Positions 1 through 6,181 of a DNA stretch of 6,292 nt are shown here, piece by piece. Every line of letters starts with the position of its first letter. Position 1 is the first letter of the stretch. Under the pieces are notes generated by a model. The model made no database searches. It was not told where the DNA came from and worked only from the letters and a program-made list of their open reading frames with translations. The stretch is taken from NCBI GenBank assembly GCA_020851885.1, contig JADZBW010000285.1, positions 1-6,292 of the forward strand. The letters are read 5' to 3'. The translations under genes were made by a program, and so were the position numbers. Origin of the DNA: Fimbriimonadaceae bacterium. GTDB taxonomy: Bacteria > Armatimonadota > Fimbriimonadia > Fimbriimonadales > Fimbriimonadaceae.

Positions 1-526
1 CAAACACGTCGGTCGGCACCCCGCCAGGTGGGATATCCCGTCTTCCACTGAAGGCCGCACGAGGATTGGTGCCAATCGAAACCGCCGTTCCTTCCGCGTT
101 GGGGAAGAAGCCCAGCACGATGTAATCGTTCCATCGCTCGTAAGGCTTGTCGCCCTTGGCGATGTTGTCCTTGTTGAGTTCGGCGATCGTGTCGCGCGCC
201 ACCTGTGGCGCCTGAGGATCGGCGGTCGTATAGATGGCAGTCTTGATGTGCTTGCGCATCAGGATGCGAAGCAAAGCTTCGAAATGGCCCCCGCTTTCGC
301 CGCGAGTGGAAAGTGTCCAGTCGGAGGCAAGCAGCACCGTGCTGTTCTCCGGCAGGTCCATGATCGCCGCGTAGAGATCCATCGTGGATTCCTCGGGCTT
401 ATTGGGGACCTTCAGGTCGCTGAAGAACAGGGGCACTGAGGTAACGAAGAACAAGATCGCGTAGAGCGTCGTTCGATTGACCGATTGGAGCTTCTCGCCC
501 ACTGATTTAGGTTCAACTTGTGCCAT
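1..526 (-). CDS. Single-pass membrane protein, unknown function, partial (3' end outside window)
   Basis: No function recognised. Reading leftward from the ATG at 526-524 gives 175 codons without a stop, so the C-terminus lies beyond the left edge. The start shares one base with the stop of the upstream membrane gene (TAATG), and this fixes the start more convincingly than the weak upstream ribosome binding sequence does. Residues 1-20 are polar and carry Lys7, Lys12 and Arg18. Residues about 21-35 (YAILFFVTSVPLFF) form one hydrophobic helix. The rest looks like a soluble alpha/beta domain, with strand-like stretches STVLLASDW (62-70) and DYIVLGFFP (134-142) and a charged helix around 81-93 (FEALLRILMRKH). 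By the positive-inside rule the N-terminus would be cytoplasmic and the large domain extracytoplasmic; this topology is inferred. The helix is probably an uncleaved anchor rather than a signal peptide, because no clear cleavage site follows it. It is the last visible gene of the overlapping membrane-gene series. Confidence 0.82.
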   Translation of the reverse strand, partial: MAQVEPKSVGEKLQSVNRTTLYAILFFVTSVPLFFSDLKVPNKPEESTMDLYAAIMDLPENSTVLLASDWTLSTRGESGGHFEALLRILMRKHIKTAIYTTADPQAPQVARDTIAELNKDNIAKGDKPYERWNDYIVLGFFPNAEGTAVSIGTNPRAAFSGRRDIPPGGVPTDVF

Positions 527-1416
527 TAGCTACCCGGCCACGTTTTTTCAAGACTGAGCCCAAGGCGAAGGCCCATGGCAAGCGCTCCGATGCCGATTCC
601 GAAGTCGATCCCTCTCAGACTCGAGTTTTGGACATTGTCACGGAGCCACTTCGAAATTTCGCTGAGCGTCAGGTTCTGGCTTACATTGGCTGCGGCGCCA
701 TCCCAGAAGCTCGCCACCGTGCCCATAAGGCTCAGCATCATGATAAGCGCCGCGGCAAGCAGAATCGTTGCCTCGATCGACCTGATCCGAAACGCTCGAT
801 AAGCCGCTGAGAGAATAAAGAACGCGATGATCGAGAACATCGCGGCATTCATCTGTTGGAATAGGCCGTCGAAGAGAAAATCACGCGTGTAGTTCTGCCA
901 AGCCCAGTTCGACTGTGCGTCGAGCATTCCACCTGTGGGACTCTTTCGATTGGCCCAGTCCCAATAGCCAAAAATGACCATCAGCGTCATAAATCCCAAG
1001 AGCACCACGCTGAACGGCCAGTCCTTCTCAGACTTTGCGACCTTTCGCGCATGGATTCGGAGAACCGAGAAGATGCCAAGACCGAGGAGAAACGCGGTCA
1101 GGATATTTGAGAAGTTGCCGATGCTTGGTTGTGCATCCTGAAGCCAGAAACCCACTTTCTCGACGAAGTCCCGCGGCAAGGTCCCATCCTCTTTGGCGAC
1201 CGGATTGGGCCACAAATACAGCAGGACGTAGAACAGACCGGACAGGAACGTCACCGCCACGACGACCGGCCGTCTTGCCTGCGTGGGCAACTTGCTAAGT
1301 CCAAACGTGAGGCCGATACCGACGACCAATCCGATGAGAATCCAAGTGTACAAGGCGGATGAACCGTTGGGATGCTTCCAGAAACTCTCCGGGGCAACTT
1401 GAGCTAGCAGTTCCAT
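526..1416 (-). CDS. Polytopic membrane protein of unknown function (about seven helices)
   Basis: A 296-residue integral membrane protein that I do not recognise. Hydrophobic segments are seen at about residues 22-42, 50-69, 101-119, 134-152, 190-208, 214-236 and 270-287, so about seven helices. A longer loop at 153-189 is rich in Trp, Asp and Asn (YWDWANR, NWAWQNYTRDF), and another polar loop lies at 238-268. No signature of an ABC permease, major facilitator or other named transporter is apparent, and charged residues inside the helices are few, which argues against an ion-coupled carrier. The ATG at 1416-1414 overlaps the TAA of the preceding gene (TAATG), and its own TAA overlaps the next ATG in the same way, so it is probably translationally coupled on both sides. 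A G-rich stretch (GGTGGTGGC) just upstream may help ribosome binding. The likely role is membrane core of a complex with its neighbours; this is inferred from gene order only. Confidence 0.88.
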   Translation of the reverse strand: MELLAQVAPESFWKHPNGSSALYTWILIGLVVGIGLTFGLSKLPTQARRPVVVAVTFLSGLFYVLLYLWPNPVAKEDGTLPRDFVEKVGFWLQDAQPSIGNFSNILTAFLLGLGIFSVLRIHARKVAKSEKDWPFSVVLLGFMTLMVIFGYWDWANRKSPTGGMLDAQSNWAWQNYTRDFLFDGLFQQMNAAMFSIIAFFILSAAYRAFRIRSIEATILLAAALIMMLSLMGTVASFWDGAAANVSQNLTLSEISKWLRDNVQNSSLRGIDFGIGIGALAMGLRLGLSLEKTWPGS

Positions 1417-2387
1417 TAGCCACCACCCGCAGCCGATTCGGCTTCTGGATCCTTGTCGCGAGTGATCTTGATCTCAGGATCGACTTGCGCCTTCAGAAGG
1501 TGCGACATGAACGTATCGGATTGTTTGATCAATCGTGGTCCTTCGACTCCGGCGAGAGTCTTCGTTGGGATGTTCTTGCCATCGACTTTCTCTTCTGAGA
1601 TCGTCTTATGGTTAAGGGGGCCCATCTCCACGGTGTTGAGCAGGGTCCCCAAGAAAACGGTGCAGAGAATCAAAGCCTTCGACCAATCTTGGCCGACGAG
1701 GCTTCCCACCAGAACCGGCTGCCTCGTCAGGTAGGCACTGGCGGCGTAGAACTCTTCACCAATCAAGACGTAGTCGCATGCGGCAATGAAGAACGGGGTC
1801 TGGGTGTTCTCGGTCGAGGAGGCCACCTGAATGGCGCCAACCGCATTGGCGGTTTCCGCGAAGATCAGAGACTCCGCGTAGAACTGGCCCATGAAGAATG
1901 TCGCCGCGGCTTGCTCGCGGTGGATGATTCCCGAAACGCCAGCCGCAAATGCGAACTGTTGGTCGCTGATGAACCGAACCGAGTCGATATCGTACTTCTC
2001 TGAAGCGTTCTCCTGTTGGTACGAATCTCGGATGATCTCCTGGGCGACGGTGTAAACGGCGGCGTCGGCGCAGCAAACCCTGATCGGAGTTGAAAATCGG
2101 ACTGCCGTTTTGGCCACATACGCGAAGATGTTGAGAGCCTGAACGGAGATCGCGTTCAACGCGCCAAGACCCGGAACCATGAGAACTGGCCGGCCCATCT
2201 CCGTTGCCCGTCCAACCGCTTCATCGATGGCGTTCAAACCAGCGATGCGGCGTATGTACAGGTCTTTGCCTTTATGCGCCCGCTTGATATTGAACAGGAT
2301 GAAGAACACCACAGTTAGGGTGAAAAGGACACCCACCCATCCGGTGTCAAGGTACTGCTCACCTTGCCACGACGAAATATCAGCCAT
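1416..2387 (-). CDS. Membrane-anchored protein resembling the DUF6754 family
   Basis: A 323-residue protein. From memory it resembles the uncharacterised bacterial family DUF6754; I could not search to confirm this. An N-terminal helix at about 15-33 (WVGVLFTLTVVFFILFNI) is followed by basic KRAHKGK, so the N-terminus is probably outside and the main domain cytoplasmic. That domain (about 44-232) has a conserved-looking opening (YIRRIAGLNAIDEAVGRA, 44-61), the strand PVLMVPGLG (67-75), VCCADAAVY (104-112), and glycine- and alanine-rich stretches around 166-190 (GQFYAESLIFAETANAVGA). A second helix at about 237-252 (KALILCTVFLGTLLNTV) closes it, and a charged tail follows, ending EAESAAGGG. 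The paired Cys105-Cys106 is unusual for a cytoplasmic protein. No nucleotide-binding or catalytic motif is identifiable. The start has a good GGAG sequence eight bases upstream and shares one base with the preceding stop (TGATG); its TAA overlaps the next ATG. Confidence 0.88.
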   Translation of the reverse strand: MADISSWQGEQYLDTGWVGVLFTLTVVFFILFNIKRAHKGKDLYIRRIAGLNAIDEAVGRATEMGRPVLMVPGLGALNAISVQALNIFAYVAKTAVRFSTPIRVCCADAAVYTVAQEIIRDSYQQENASEKYDIDSVRFISDQQFAFAAGVSGIIHREQAAATFFMGQFYAESLIFAETANAVGAIQVASSTENTQTPFFIAACDYVLIGEEFYAASAYLTRQPVLVGSLVGQDWSKALILCTVFLGTLLNTVEMGPLNHKTISEEKVDGKNIPTKTLAGVEGPRLIKQSDTFMSHLLKAQVDPEIKITRDKDPEAESAAGGG

Positions 2388-2692
2388 CAGTTTTTCTCCG
2401 CGGCGGGCAACGCTGCCCGTCCAGACTCGATTCGTTGAAGAAGCCGCTCGAAGTTCTCGCGCTTCGAGAACAGGCGGCTGTAGTTGTTGAAGAAGTCAAA
2501 TCCCAACAGTGGAGCGATGAAGGGTGCGAACATGATTGCGGTTTGGCTCCCAACGTACGCGAGAGGCGTGTGCGTTTCCAACAATAAGACGGCCGGGATC
2601 TCCAATTTGCGCCGCTCGATTTCCCGGGCCGCGTCCTCGATCAGCTTATCAGTCTCCTCCTCGGTCAGTTCATTCTTCCAGAGATCGAACAT
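2387..2692 (-). CDS. Small conserved-looking protein, unknown function
   Basis: About 101 residues from the ATG at 2692-2690, which I prefer over in-frame ATGs at 2719 and 2746 because it overlaps the preceding gene by only 23 bases and follows a GGTGA sequence at suitable spacing. Residues 9-31 are a strongly charged helix (TEEETDKLIEDAAREIERRK). Next come IPAVLLLETHTPLAYVGSQ (32-50), a hydrophobic stretch to about 66 (AIMFAPFIAPLLGF), and a second amphipathic helix (NYSRLFSKRENFERLLQRIE, 70-89). The hydrophobic part could be one short membrane segment or a re-entrant/peripheral helix; its prolines argue against a simple transmembrane span. No function is recognised. The two flanking charged helices suit a scaffold or adaptor that binds another member of the cluster, which is inference. 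Its TGA shares a base with the ATG of the next gene. Confidence 0.8.
   Translation of the reverse strand: MFDLWKNELTEEETDKLIEDAAREIERRKLEIPAVLLLETHTPLAYVGSQTAIMFAPFIAPLLGFDFFNNYSRLFSKRENFERLLQRIESGRAALPAAEKN
2396..2399 (-). promoter_or_regulatory. Shine-Dalgarno of the DUF6754-like gene
   Basis: The leftward strand reads GGAG followed by AAAAACTG and ATG, an eight-base spacing. It is the clearest ribosome binding site in the operon and lies inside the last codons of the preceding small gene. It supports the start at 2387 and suggests independent ribosome entry as well as coupling through the TGATG overlap. Confidence 0.6.
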
Positions 2693-3113
2693 CGCTTTCA
2701 CCAAACCTACGCACTGCATCGAGAATCTGCTCCCGATTATCCCCACCGAACTTCAGAAATACCCCGCGAAACGGATCGAGCCGCCCCTCTTTCTCCAAGG
2801 GCGAAAGTTTGATTCCGCTTTCAGTAAGAACCACTCTCTTCACACTGGCCCATTCGATCTCGGAAACCGATGCTCCTGTACGCACTTTCGCGCACTTTGC
2901 ATCGAGCCGATAACTCGTACCCAGCCAGTACTCCATCGTAGACGCGAGGATCATACCAAACCCAAGCAATCCAAGCAAGGGTAGACGAACGATAAAAACG
3001 CCGAACAGCAACACGAACCCCGCCACGCCAAAGACCACGACTCTTCGCTTTGGCGAGGATTCATACGGTCGGACCACCCAGGAATAGAACTCATTCTTGC
3101 TATCGCCAGTCAT
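2670..3113 (-). CDS. Two-helix membrane protein with PH-like C-terminal domain
   Basis: A 147-residue protein with two hydrophobic helices at about 24-41 (RVVVFGVAGFVLLFGVFI) and 44-62, forming a hairpin that leaves both ends in the cytoplasm. Residues about 66-138 read like a small bacterial PH-like domain (DUF304/bPH type): short beta strands with YRLDAKCAKVRTG, then IEWASVKRVVLTESGIKLSP, then RGVFLKFG, and a closing helix (REQILDAVRRFGE). In bacteria such domains follow a membrane hairpin in many proteins of mostly unknown function; this assignment rests on pattern only. The ATG at 3113-3111 lies inside the last codons of prs (14-base overlap), with GGTGAG upstream. The 3' end overlaps the next gene by 23 bases. 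It joins the housekeeping pair glmU-prs to the downstream membrane genes. Confidence 0.85.
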   Translation of the reverse strand: MTGDSKNEFYSWVVRPYESSPKRRVVVFGVAGFVLLFGVFIVRLPLLGLLGFGMILASTMEYWLGTSYRLDAKCAKVRTGASVSEIEWASVKRVVLTESGIKLSPLEKEGRLDPFRGVFLKFGGDNREQILDAVRRFGESDVRSLEE

Positions 3114-4044
3114 GGAACAACGAACTCACCGATTGGTTCAGGTGGATGCGGGAAATCGCCTCGCCAATCAATGGAGCCGACTCCAAGATCGTCAATTTGG
3201 GAACGATTTGGTCTTCGTGGATTGGAATCGTATCCAAGCTGATGATCTGGGAGATCGCGCTCTCTTGCATCCGGTGGGTCGCATTGCGACTGAACACTGG
3301 GTGGGTACAGGTAGCGATCACATCCTTTGCGCCTCGCTCCAAGAGCGCGTTCGCACCGCCAATAATCGAGCCGCCAGTGTCGATCATATCGTCGATGAAG
3401 ATGCAAATTTTGTCCTTGTACTCGCCAACGATCTCCACAACTTCGACGTGGTTGGGGCGTGGTCGACGCTTTGCGATGACCACGAACGAGGTGTGCAACA
3501 TTTCGGCGAGGGCCTTTGCCCTCCCAACTCCCGCGACGTCGGGGCTGACGATGACCACGTCTTCCCTGCCCTTCAGACCCTGGGCGATCAGGTGGTTGCC
3601 GATGATCGGCCCGCCGTAAAGATGATCGACGGGACAATTGAAAAAGCCCTGAATCTGGTCGGCATGGAGGTCGATCGCCAAAATTCGTTGAGCCCCGGCC
3701 ATGGTGATCATGTCCGCAACGAGTCTCGCCGTGATCGGTTCGCGAGGCTTGATCTTCTTGTCCTGACGGGCGTACCCGTAGTAGGGCATGACGACCGTGA
3801 TCTTGCTCGCCGAGGCCCTTCGAAAGGCATCGAGCATGATCATAAGCTCCATCAGATTGTCGTTCGTGGGCGAACAGGTCGGCTGGATGATGAAGACATC
3901 ATTGCCTCGGGCGCTCTCCTCGATCTTGATCTGGATTTCGCCATCGGCAAACCGACTGGTGGTCATCTGGCCAAGCTGAATGCCCAGATAATCCGCCACT
4001 CGGTTGGCAAGCGCCACATTGGCGTTACCGGCGAATAGCTTCAT
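3100..4044 (-). CDS. prs: Ribose-phosphate pyrophosphokinase (PRPP synthetase)
   Basis: Makes phosphoribosyl pyrophosphate from ribose 5-phosphate and ATP in the cytoplasm, the precursor of purines, pyrimidines, NAD, histidine and tryptophan. Numbering from MKLFAGNAN, the protein has 314 residues, the usual size for the family. It shows FADGEI (32-37), the YGYARQDKK flexible loop (89-97) with REPITA following, the catalytic histidine in DLHADQIQGFF (His127), the KRRPRPN segment (192-198) and the PRPP-binding loop DDMIDTGGS (218-226). The start at 4044 is chosen because the protein then begins exactly like well-known family members (E. coli also carries MKLFAGNA near its N-terminus). An in-frame ATG at 4110 would add 22 residues and run 46 bases into glmU. 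The SPDVAGVGRA segment has Ala171 where many relatives have glycine. The gap from glmU is 20 bases, so the two are probably co-transcribed. It is expected to work as a hexamer. Confidence 0.97.
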   Translation of the reverse strand: MKLFAGNANVALANRVADYLGIQLGQMTTSRFADGEIQIKIEESARGNDVFIIQPTCSPTNDNLMELMIMLDAFRRASASKITVVMPYYGYARQDKKIKPREPITARLVADMITMAGAQRILAIDLHADQIQGFFNCPVDHLYGGPIIGNHLIAQGLKGREDVVIVSPDVAGVGRAKALAEMLHTSFVVIAKRRPRPNHVEVVEIVGEYKDKICIFIDDMIDTGGSIIGGANALLERGAKDVIATCTHPVFSRNATHRMQESAISQIISLDTIPIHEDQIVPKLTILESAPLIGEAISRIHLNQSVSSLFHDWR

Positions 4045-4064
4045 GCCACGCAGATTGCGTTTGT

Positions 4065-5453
4065 TTACGTTTCGTTCTTCGACTTCTTGTTCCGCCACTG
4101 TGCTGCCCATTGCTCCTTGACCTCGGTCCGACTTCGGCCGATAACCAATCCTCCCGCCGGATAGACGCCGCTCGCCACGACGCTCCCGGCAGCGACAAAC
4201 GATCCGTCGCCCAGATGAATCGGGGCGACCAAAGTGCTGTTCGACCCGACGAAGACATCACTGCCAATCTCCGTCTGGTGCTTCTTGTAACCATCGTAAT
4301 TGCAGGTGATGGTGCCCGCCCCGATGTTGGTGTTCATGCCGATACTGGCATCGCCGATATAGCTGAGATGACTGACCTTCACGCTCTCGGCCAAATAGGC
4401 GTTCTTCGTCTCGACGAAGTTGCCGATCTTCACGTCGGGCAGCAGCTCGGAGCCTGGCCGTATGTGGGCGAAGGGTCCAACCTTGACGGTGTCGTGGAGC
4501 CTCGACTCCTTCATGTAACTGACATAGACATTGACGAAGTCCCCGATTTCGCAATCCTCGATGCGTGTGTACGGCCCCAGGCGGCAGGATCGGCCGACCC
4601 GAGTCTTGCCGACGATCATCGTGCTGGGTTCGACGATCGTATCCACACCGATCTCGACTTCGATTCCCACATAGGTTGTGTTGGGATCCATGAACGTGAC
4701 ACCAGATTCGGCATGGCGGCGGAGAATCCTTTGTTGAAGCTTGCGATCGGCTTCGGCCAGCTGCCAGCGATCGTTCACGCCGGTCAGAATCTCGGCATCC
4801 TCGAAAATCTTGGCTTCGGAAGCGCCCGTCTCGGCGAACATGGCCACCAAGTCGGTAAGGTAGTACTCGCCTTGGGCATTGTTGTTTTGGAGTCTGGGCA
4901 GACTCTCCAACAGAGCGGGGCCATCAAAGCAGTAGAGGGAGGAGTTCACTTCAACGATGCTTCGCTGAAATTCATTGGCATCCTTTTCCTCGACGACGCC
5001 GATCACTCGACCGCCGTCGCGTACGATTCGCCCATAGCCTTTCGGTTCCGACACCAAGGAGGAGGCCACAAGGCACTTCTGCCCCGGAGTCTTTGAGGCG
5101 ATGAACTCGCTGAGAACTTCGGGCGACACGAGCGGGGCGTCGCCGGGAGCGACCACTACCGGCCCTCGATGGCCTGCCAAGAGCGGCGCCGCCATCTGCA
5201 CGGCATGGCCCGTTCCCTTTTGCTCGCGTTGCCAGGCATATTCAAAGCCATCGCCCATGCGGGCCTGGATCAAATCTCCCCCATGGCCAATGACCACGAT
5301 GATTCGGGAAATCCCCGCTTGCCGCATCGCCCTCGCCATGAGCTCGACCATTGGAAGTCCGCAGACCTCATGAAGGCCCTTTGGCAAGTCCGATTTCATT
5401 CGGGTGCCCTTCCCGGCGGCAAGGATGATACCGGCGACAGGAAGTTTGCTCAT
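4065..5453 (-). CDS. glmU: Bifunctional GlmU: GlcNAc-1-P uridylyltransferase / GlcN-1-P acetyltransferase
   Basis: Catalyses the last two steps to UDP-N-acetylglucosamine: acetylation of glucosamine 1-phosphate by the C-terminal domain, then uridylyl transfer by the N-terminal domain. The product feeds peptidoglycan and surface glycans. At 462 residues it is full length (E. coli has 456). The N-terminal Rossmann-like domain has LAAGKGTRM (11-19), Lys25 in SDLPK, QKGTGHAV (78-85), and metal-binding Asp105 (PGDAPL) and Asn227 (GVNDR). From about residue 255 the hexapeptide-repeat left-handed beta helix begins. It carries Arg332 (IRPG), Lys350 (ETKNA), the catalytic His362 in SHLSYIGDA, and NIGAGTITCNYDG (376-388), matching E. 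coli Arg333, Lys351 and His363 one position off. SDLPKGLHE has glycine where E. coli has valine. No strong Shine-Dalgarno precedes the ATG. It leads the leftward operon and is divergent from upp. Confidence 0.98.
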   Translation of the reverse strand: MSKLPVAGIILAAGKGTRMKSDLPKGLHEVCGLPMVELMARAMRQAGISRIIVVIGHGGDLIQARMGDGFEYAWQREQKGTGHAVQMAAPLLAGHRGPVVVAPGDAPLVSPEVLSEFIASKTPGQKCLVASSLVSEPKGYGRIVRDGGRVIGVVEEKDANEFQRSIVEVNSSLYCFDGPALLESLPRLQNNNAQGEYYLTDLVAMFAETGASEAKIFEDAEILTGVNDRWQLAEADRKLQQRILRRHAESGVTFMDPNTTYVGIEVEIGVDTIVEPSTMIVGKTRVGRSCRLGPYTRIEDCEIGDFVNVYVSYMKESRLHDTVKVGPFAHIRPGSELLPDVKIGNFVETKNAYLAESVKVSHLSYIGDASIGMNTNIGAGTITCNYDGYKKHQTEIGSDVFVGSNSTLVAPIHLGDGSFVAAGSVVASGVYPAGGLVIGRSRTEVKEQWAAQWRNKKSKNET

Positions 5454-5560
5454 TTTATTAAGGCCCAGAATGGCGGTGATATGCCGCCGAGATCGAGGAG
5501 GTTAAGATTTTGCCTCTTTTAGGGCCACATTGACAAGGAGAAAACAGGGAAAATCTCCGC
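5454..5560. promoter_or_regulatory. Divergent intergenic region between glmU and upp
   Basis: These 107 bases are the only sizeable non-coding stretch and must hold the start signals for both the glmU operon and upp. I could not place a convincing sigma-70 promoter. TTGACA at 5530-5535 matches a -35 box, but at 17-base spacing it faces ATCTCC and would start transcription inside upp. TTAAGAT at 5502-5508 is a weak -10-like match without a -35 partner. A short inverted repeat GGCGG/CCGCC (5472-5476 and 5484-5488) lies about 20 bases before the glmU start and would fall in its leader. The left end is A/T-rich beside the glmU start. Confidence 0.6.
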
Positions 5561-6181
5561 ATGCCTCTGAACGTCGTCGATCACCCTCTGGCTCAGCATC
5601 TCCTCGCCGGCTTGCGGGACAAGTCGACACCGCCCGAGGTCTTCCGAAGATTGAGCTGGAATCTCACGACAATGTTGGTTATCGAAGCCACCCGAGCCAT
5701 CAGATCCGAGCTCCGTTCCATCGTGACACCCATTAAAACGACGAGTGGCCAGATCTTGACCGAAGGATTGGCGGTCGTCCCCGTGCTGCGCGCAGGCCTG
5801 GGAATGCTCGAACCGGTCGTCCAGATGTTTCCGGACGTTGCCGTCGGATACATTGGATTGGAGCGCAATGAGGATACTGCCGTTGCCCGCAGCTACTACT
5901 CCAAGTTGCCCGACCTATCGAATCGCTACACGCTTTGCGTTGACCCGATGTTGGCGACCGGAGGATCGGCCGCACAGGCGGTATCGCTGATCAAGGGCCA
6001 TGGCGCCAAGACCGTGGTCATGGTCTGCGTCGTTGCCGCCCCGGAAGGAGTCGATCGCCTGGAAACCAGCCATCCGGGAATCCATATCTACACGGCCGCC
6101 CTCGACGAGGGACTCAATGAGAAACACTACATCGTGCCTGGACTGGGCGACTTCGGCGATCGCCTTTACGGGACCTTCTAG
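5561..6181 (+). CDS. upp: Uracil phosphoribosyltransferase
   Basis: Salvages uracil by joining it to PRPP to give UMP in the cytoplasm. The 206-residue length matches the family (E. coli has 208). Visible hallmarks are the N-terminal HPLAQHLLAGLRDKSTPPEVFRR region with TRAI at 44-47, VVPVLRAGLGM (72-82), the YYSKLP segment (112-117), the PRPP-binding loop VDPMLATGGS (127-136), and the C-terminal uracil-contacting stretch YIVPGLGDFGDRLYG (190-204). The start is unambiguous: an in-frame TGA lies at 5531-5533 and no other start codon occurs between it and the ATG. The ribosome binding site is modest: AGGGA at 5546-5550 is ten bases upstream, and the stronger-looking AAGGAG at 5535-5540 is probably too far away. 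It is the only rightward gene, divergent from glmU, and uses the compound made by the prs product across the spacer. Its stop at 6179-6181 directly abuts a leftward stop codon. Confidence 0.97.
   Translation: MPLNVVDHPLAQHLLAGLRDKSTPPEVFRRLSWNLTTMLVIEATRAIRSELRSIVTPIKTTSGQILTEGLAVVPVLRAGLGMLEPVVQMFPDVAVGYIGLERNEDTAVARSYYSKLPDLSNRYTLCVDPMLATGGSAAQAVSLIKGHGAKTVVMVCVVAAPEGVDRLETSHPGIHIYTAALDEGLNEKHYIVPGLGDFGDRLYGTF

Noticed and set aside
2693..2746. Longer N-terminus for the small protein starting at 2746
   Set aside because: It would overlap the PH-like gene by 77 bases and add residues unlike the charged helix that follows; the ATG at 2692 has a better upstream sequence.
3097..4038. Long open frame on the + strand opposite prs (313 codons)
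   Set aside because: Antisense shadow of prs, rich in His/Asp/Arg with no recognisable domain; prs itself carries every family motif.
4110..5096. Long open frame on the + strand opposite glmU (328 codons)
   Set aside because: It lies wholly antisense to a full-length GlmU with intact catalytic motifs; its Asp/Val/Leu-rich translation resembles no protein family and is explained by the codon bias of the real gene.
5472..5488. GGCGG/CCGCC inverted repeat before glmU as a riboswitch or attenuator
   Set aside because: Only five base pairs with a seven-base loop and no following T-run. GlmU is not the gene controlled by the known glmS ribozyme, and no such structure is visible.
5530..5558. TTGACA as the -35 box of a upp promoter
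   Set aside because: At 16-18 base spacing no TATAAT-like hexamer is present, and the implied transcription start would fall at or inside the upp coding region.
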